DNA of 64,000 nt from Bacillus sp. S/N-304-OC-R1 (GTDB lineage Bacteria; Bacillota; Bacilli; Bacillales; Cytobacillaceae), in assembly GCF_019749375.1 (NCBI RefSeq), contig NZ_JACWFE010000009.1, positions 1-64,000 of the forward strand. Reading direction: 5' to 3'. Position 1 is the stretch's first letter; every line of letters starts with the position of its first letter. The notes beneath the pieces were generated by a model. It was not told where the DNA came from. It ran no database searches and saw nothing but the letters and a program-made list of their open reading frames with translations. The position numbers and the translations under genes were made by a program. Positions 61,102-64,000 of the stretch are shown here, piece after piece.

Positions 61102-61431
61102 ATGAGGAAAACCACTTTGCGGTCATTTGTCCTTCTGTTTATCTTTTTCTCATTCCTAATCACGCAGTATCCCGGGGGACATGTCGCATCATTAACTGAT
61201 CATGAACATCATGCAGTCATTTCATCAGATACGATAGAGGTCTTTCTTTTAAAAGATGATATAAAAAAATACTTCATAAAGCCTGATTTCAGCACTGAAG
61301 TATTATTTATTTTTATCATCGCCCTATCTTTATTCTGCAGTAAACTAATCTGGGTTTCCCGAAAAGCCGTATTGTTTACCCCTATTTTTTATCAATCGAA
61401 TTATGTGGATGATGCTCCTTCTTGTGAATAA
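61102..61431 (+). CDS. Membrane protein of unknown function
   Basis: A 109-residue protein with an N-terminal hydrophobic segment (SFVLLFIFFSFLITQYPGG), a short His-containing outside stretch (DHEHHAV), and a second segment near 68-86 (LFIFIIALSLFCSKLIWV). The first segment could be an uncleaved signal anchor. GGGGAGG precedes the ATG. It is followed 20 bases later by a 37-residue membrane peptide gene, and both end at one terminator. No family recognised. Confidence 0.65.
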   Translation: MRKTTLRSFVLLFIFFSFLITQYPGGHVASLTDHEHHAVISSDTIEVFLLKDDIKKYFIKPDFSTEVLFIFIIALSLFCSKLIWVSRKAVLFTPIFYQSNYVDDAPSCE

Positions 61432-61451
61432 AAACAAAGGAGGAGAGCAAT

Positions 61452-61565
61452 ATGTGGATTCGCTTTTTATTAATTGGAATTTTTTCACTCACTGCATCTA
61501 GCTTATTATGTTACCAGGGTGTCGAAATTTACCAAGCAATCGCTGATTTCTTTAAAAAGAGCTAA
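61452..61565 (+). CDS. 37-residue small membrane peptide
   Basis: MWIRFLLIGIFSLTASSL begins a single hydrophobic helix, then CYQGVEIYQAIADFFKKS. AAAGGAGGAG lies eight bases before the ATG, as strong as any site in the window. Short ORF, but the binding site, the terminator 10 bases after it and the operon position support a real gene. Confidence 0.65.
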   Translation: MWIRFLLIGIFSLTASSLLCYQGVEIYQAIADFFKKS

Positions 61566-61571
61566 CTTATA

Positions 61572-61613
61572 AAAGCCAGTTTCAGAGAGTAAAAGCTCTC
61601 CGGAACTGGCTTT
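61572..61613 (+). terminator. Intrinsic terminator of the small membrane protein operon
   Basis: AAAGCCAGTTTC and GGAACTGGCTTT arms with an inner GAGAG/CTCTC stem; TTTTT follows at 61616. Confidence 0.85.
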
Positions 61614-61618
61614 CCTTT

Positions 61619-61759
61619 TTAATACTCAATCTCCTCAAAATCCTTCGGCTGCGGCATAGGCTGCTTTGTATCTGGTTTTGCAAATTCTCTAATTAACTCC
61701 TGCTCATCACTTACTGCTTCATCCATAGTTCCTGAATCTCTTTGCTTTTCTTTCAACAT
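61619..61759 (-). CDS. 46-residue small hypothetical protein
   Basis: MLKEKQRDSGTMDEAVSD is the N-terminus, and the end is rich in Pro and acidic residues (KQPMPQPKDFEEIEY). AAAGGGG lies six bases before the ATG (61757-61759). No membrane segment. Small proteins with such proline-glutamate tails occur in other Bacillus genomes, mostly undescribed. It lies downstream of the anti-sigma gene. Confidence 0.6.
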   Translation of the reverse strand: MLKEKQRDSGTMDEAVSDEQELIREFAKPDTKQPMPQPKDFEEIEY

Positions 61760-61826
61760 GTCCAACCCCTTTCTCTTTTATTAAAAGGTTTAGCCATTTA
61801 GCAAAAAACATTCATCTTAACACGCA

Positions 61827-62621
61827 CTACTTTTCCCCCTTATTAATGACACCAATAGTAAAGCCTTCATATAAATTCCCTTCTATTTCTGTTTTACTTT
61901 TATACACGGTCATAGATGCCAATACCTCAGCTTCCTGGGTTGGATATTCATTTGACCTAGAGGCGGAAAATATTCTATCCTCACCTTCCACTCTAAATGG
62001 CTGGGGATTAAAAGAAGCACTTGTATTCTCAATTCCGCTTATTAAATAATTTTCCGGATTAACCTCTACCATTGCCTGGATTCGAACTTTGGTGTGCTGT
62101 AACGGTATTTCACGGAATACTGATTTCACATCCCCACCATCCAACGACTCGCCATACGTATAAAGAAGTTCATTCGTTTCTTTATCTTTTACCTCAGCAA
62201 TGATAAAGCCATTCTCCACTTTACGGTCAATTTGAACGGTGCCTTTTCGTTCCGGAATCCAAACAAATAAGTCATCTAAAGCCATTTGGTGCTCTTCTAA
62301 AACTGAATCATAATGACTGCTTTGATCAATAATTGCTTGATGTTCACTGGAATTCAATTGCGAGTGTGGATGGTGTTGAACGGAGTCTTTATTTCCTTCA
62401 ATTAATGTAAAGCCTAATATACTTAACGTGATAATCGCGGCAGCACTCATCACTCCAACCGCAGATCGCTGCAATCTTATTCCCCACTTCTTTCGATTAT
62501 GGTGCTTTGCGTTAATGAGCTGAATCTCATCTAACATTTCCTTCTGCGCTTGGCGATGAAGCTCTGGTTTCGGGAGAGATTTTAATTCGTCCATCACATC
62601 ATTGAATTGTTCATTACACAT
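61827..62621 (-). CDS. Probable anti-sigma factor (RsiX-like position)
   Basis: A 264-residue single-pass protein: a cytoplasmic N-terminus of about 50 residues (MCNEQFNDVMDELKSLPKPE), a membrane helix (SAVGVMSAAAIITLSILGFT), and an extracellular domain of mixed strands (VQIDRKVENGFIIAEVKDKE, VEGEDRIFSA). Stop/start overlap with the sigma gene upstream (shared base 62621) marks it as the cognate anti-sigma factor. The extracellular domain does not look like the GerMN-type RsiX domain I know, so the name is by position. Confidence 0.75.
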   Translation of the reverse strand: MCNEQFNDVMDELKSLPKPELHRQAQKEMLDEIQLINAKHHNRKKWGIRLQRSAVGVMSAAAIITLSILGFTLIEGNKDSVQHHPHSQLNSSEHQAIIDQSSHYDSVLEEHQMALDDLFVWIPERKGTVQIDRKVENGFIIAEVKDKETNELLYTYGESLDGGDVKSVFREIPLQHTKVRIQAMVEVNPENYLISGIENTSASFNPQPFRVEGEDRIFSASRSNEYPTQEAEVLASMTVYKSKTEIEGNLYEGFTIGVINKGEK

Positions 62622-63121
62622 TACATAAACCTCTCTTTCTCTTTTTGCAGCGCTTTTATTGCCCGATGAAAGGTTAGCCTGACTTTCCCCTCGCTCCAGT
62701 TCAATACTTCCGCCGTCTCACTAATTGATAGCTCCTTTATCCCACGCAGAATAATCACATCTCTATAGGTCTTTTTTAATTGCCGAATGGCCGAATATAG
62801 CTCTTTATTCGTTTCATTTAAATGCAAAGAAGCTTCAGGATTTTTTTCATCGATCCATTCGTCTGATTTCAGAAGCAAATAATCTTTCATTCTTTTCCTT
62901 TGATTTTTTCTAATTTCATCTATTCCTACATACCTGGCAATACTGAATAGCCATGTTTTCGGACTAGACTTTTCTTCGAATGATTTGTAACCCTTAATGG
63001 CCCGAATAAAAACCTCCTGCACCAAATCCTCTACATCATGAGACCCAATGTAATATATTAAAAATTGATAAATATCATTGCTGTATTCATAAAACCATTG
63101 ACTTAATTTGTCTTGATCCAT
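62621..63121 (-). CDS. ECF sigma factor, SigX-like
   Basis: A 166-residue sigma factor: region 2 SNDIYQFLIYYIGSHDVEDL with VQEVFIRAIKGYKSFE and KTWLFSIARYVGIDEIR, then region 4 YRDVIILRGIKELSISETAE with SEGKVRLTFHRAIKAL. The sequence in both regions resembles B. subtilis SigX, which responds to cationic peptides and adjusts surface charge. It precedes the anti-sigma gene with a one-base overlap. I cannot see an autoregulatory promoter with confidence. Confidence 0.88.
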   Translation of the reverse strand: MDQDKLSQWFYEYSNDIYQFLIYYIGSHDVEDLVQEVFIRAIKGYKSFEEKSSPKTWLFSIARYVGIDEIRKNQRKRMKDYLLLKSDEWIDEKNPEASLHLNETNKELYSAIRQLKKTYRDVIILRGIKELSISETAEVLNWSEGKVRLTFHRAIKALQKEKERFM

Positions 63122-63225
63122 CTAACTTCCCCCAGTTTGCCTCTCTAGTCATTAGTCGAATAACCAGGCATTCTGTTTCACCTTATTGAAAGTTTTCTAA
63201 CAACACTTTTAATATAATTTAAAAA

Positions 63226-63246
63226 GGCTAACCGTACCGGTTAACC
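63226..63246 (-). terminator. Intrinsic terminator of the TerC gene
   Basis: GGCTAACCG and CGGTTAACC arms with a short loop; on the minus strand TTTTT follows. Confidence 0.75.
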
Positions 63247-63264
63247 TCAAAATTTTACCATATC

Positions 63265-64000
63265 TTAACTTGCCCTCTCCTCTGTCAGCATTTCCTTCTT
63301 GTCTTTTGAAAAGAACCATCCGCCAAGTGCAATCAGAATAAGTACAGCATAGAAAGTGATTTTCCATTCTATTGAATGAGCGAATTCCGCTGGCAGCACT
63401 GATAATGCAGGGTGTGAAAGGGTATAAACGGATAGCTTAACTCCTACCCATCCGACAATAAGGAATGCAGCAATTTCCAAGCCGGGTTTCGAATGGAGCA
63501 GCTTCACAAAGAAGTTTGCTGCGAAACGCATGATGATTAAACCAATAAAGCCTCCTGCGAAAATAACAATAAATTTTCCTCCATCAAGCCCTCCAATATT
63601 CGGCAGACTCGTATTCGGAAGGGCTACAGCAAGGGCTACAGCTGCTAGAATGGAATCGATAGCAAAGGCAATATCTGCTAGCTCTACTTTAAAAACTGTC
63701 ATCCAAAATCCAGCTTTTTTCTTTTCTTCTTGAACAGCAGCTTTATCTTTCCCTTTCTTCACAATGAGCTTCCTGAAAATATGATTAAAGGCGATAAATA
63801 ATAAATAAAGAGCACCAATGGCCTGAACCTGCCAAATATCTACTAAATGAGAAATCGCAAACAGGGACCCAAATCGGAAAACAAACGCCCCGGCTAGACC
63901 ATAAAATAAAGCTTTTCTTCTTTCCTTTTCAGGAAGATGCTTTACCATGATTGCCAATACTAATGCATTATCAGCTGCTAAAAGCCCCTCTATCCCGATT
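63265..64000 (-). CDS. TerC family membrane protein (MeeF/MeeY-like), partial at window edge
   Basis: An integral membrane protein with at least seven helices. The frame is open from the stop at 63265 to the window end, reading IEGLLAADNALVLAIMVKHL at its start, which is the conserved TerC core with the Asp of the metal site; the second conserved Asp is in ELADIAFAIDSILA. Bacillus YceF/YkoY (MeeF/MeeY) proteins export manganese for metalloenzymes outside the cell. An internal ATG at 63957 is not the real start. The promoter and any manganese riboswitch would lie beyond the window. Confidence 0.9.
   Translation of the reverse strand, partial: IGIEGLLAADNALVLAIMVKHLPEKERRKALFYGLAGAFVFRFGSLFAISHLVDIWQVQAIGALYLLFIAFNHIFRKLIVKKGKDKAAVQEEKKKAGFWMTVFKVELADIAFAIDSILAAVALAVALPNTSLPNIGGLDGGKFIVIFAGGFIGLIIMRFAANFFVKLLHSKPGLEIAAFLIVGWVGVKLSVYTLSHPALSVLPAEFAHSIEWKITFYAVLILIALGGWFFSKDKKEMLTEERAS

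Noticed and set aside
1..64000. tRNA, rRNA, insertion sequence, integrase or prophage genes
   Set aside because: I looked for cloverleaf-like segments, transposase or integrase motifs and phage structural genes and saw none that could be supported.

Overview
The window is chromosomal DNA from a low-GC Gram-positive bacterium, almost certainly a Bacillaceae member close to Bacillus, Neobacillus or Mesobacillus. This rests on AT-rich sequence, strong GGAGG-type ribosome binding sites, frequent TTG and GTG starts, T-box leaders, and many genes resembling known Bacillus subtilis ones (thrZ, fabZ, yerO-swrC, yfmQ, yeeN, ywaD, sigX-like, TerC/MeeF). I saw no rRNA, tRNA, insertion sequence, prophage or CRISPR array. 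Accessory character shows instead as intergenic repeat arrays, decaying genes and clusters of small uncharacterised genes.

Layout. 0-6 kb: a DUF4317 protein, a WHH-type nuclease toxin-like protein, a frameshifted YwaD-like secreted aminopeptidase, RidA, and a NUDIX/aminoglycoside-phosphotransferase-like pair. 6-10 kb: thrZ behind three consecutive T-box leaders with threonine specifiers, then fabZ and a DinB-family protein. 10-20 kb: a divergent LysR/EamA pair, a frameshifted SLH/YcdB wall protein, two paralogous small membrane proteins flanking a VOC gene (one apparently using an ATT start), a four-helix protein, a phosphodiesterase, a lipoprotein, and a NERD protein cut by a stop codon beside a 20-bp repeat array. 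20-29 kb: SwrC-type RND exporter with its TetR regulator and overlapping promoters, an amidase, and an ABC exporter. 28.7-31 kb: an unrecognised pair of tandem paralogs, a stretch of gene debris, and a CBO0543-family membrane protein.

31-45 kb: small-molecule enzymes, an ECF sigma/DUF4179 pair, a PfpI-like protein, acetyltransferases, lipoproteins, two MFS exporters (one with a divergent LysR), and a cluster of three more CBO0543 proteins. Two genes here carry leader-peptide architecture: an MFS pump (8-codon leader plus intrinsic terminator) and a GNAT acetyltransferase (18-codon leader plus a hairpin that buries its ribosome binding site). 45-57 kb: two OmpR-type two-component systems, each next to a likely target promoter with 11-bp direct repeats. 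The first adjoins a His-rich membrane protein and PspA. The second adjoins an ABC/FtsX exporter, a Bce-like envelope-stress arrangement. 57-64 kb: a hydrolase, a 52-bp repeat array, yeeN, small stress or housekeeping genes, a SigX-like sigma/anti-sigma pair, and a TerC-family metal exporter cut by the window edge.

The most interesting material is regulatory: tandem T-boxes, two or three leader-peptide attenuators ahead of resistance-type genes, and phased operator arrays. Next come three unrelated intergenic repeat families and several single-base lesions, which are either real gene decay or residual assembly error.
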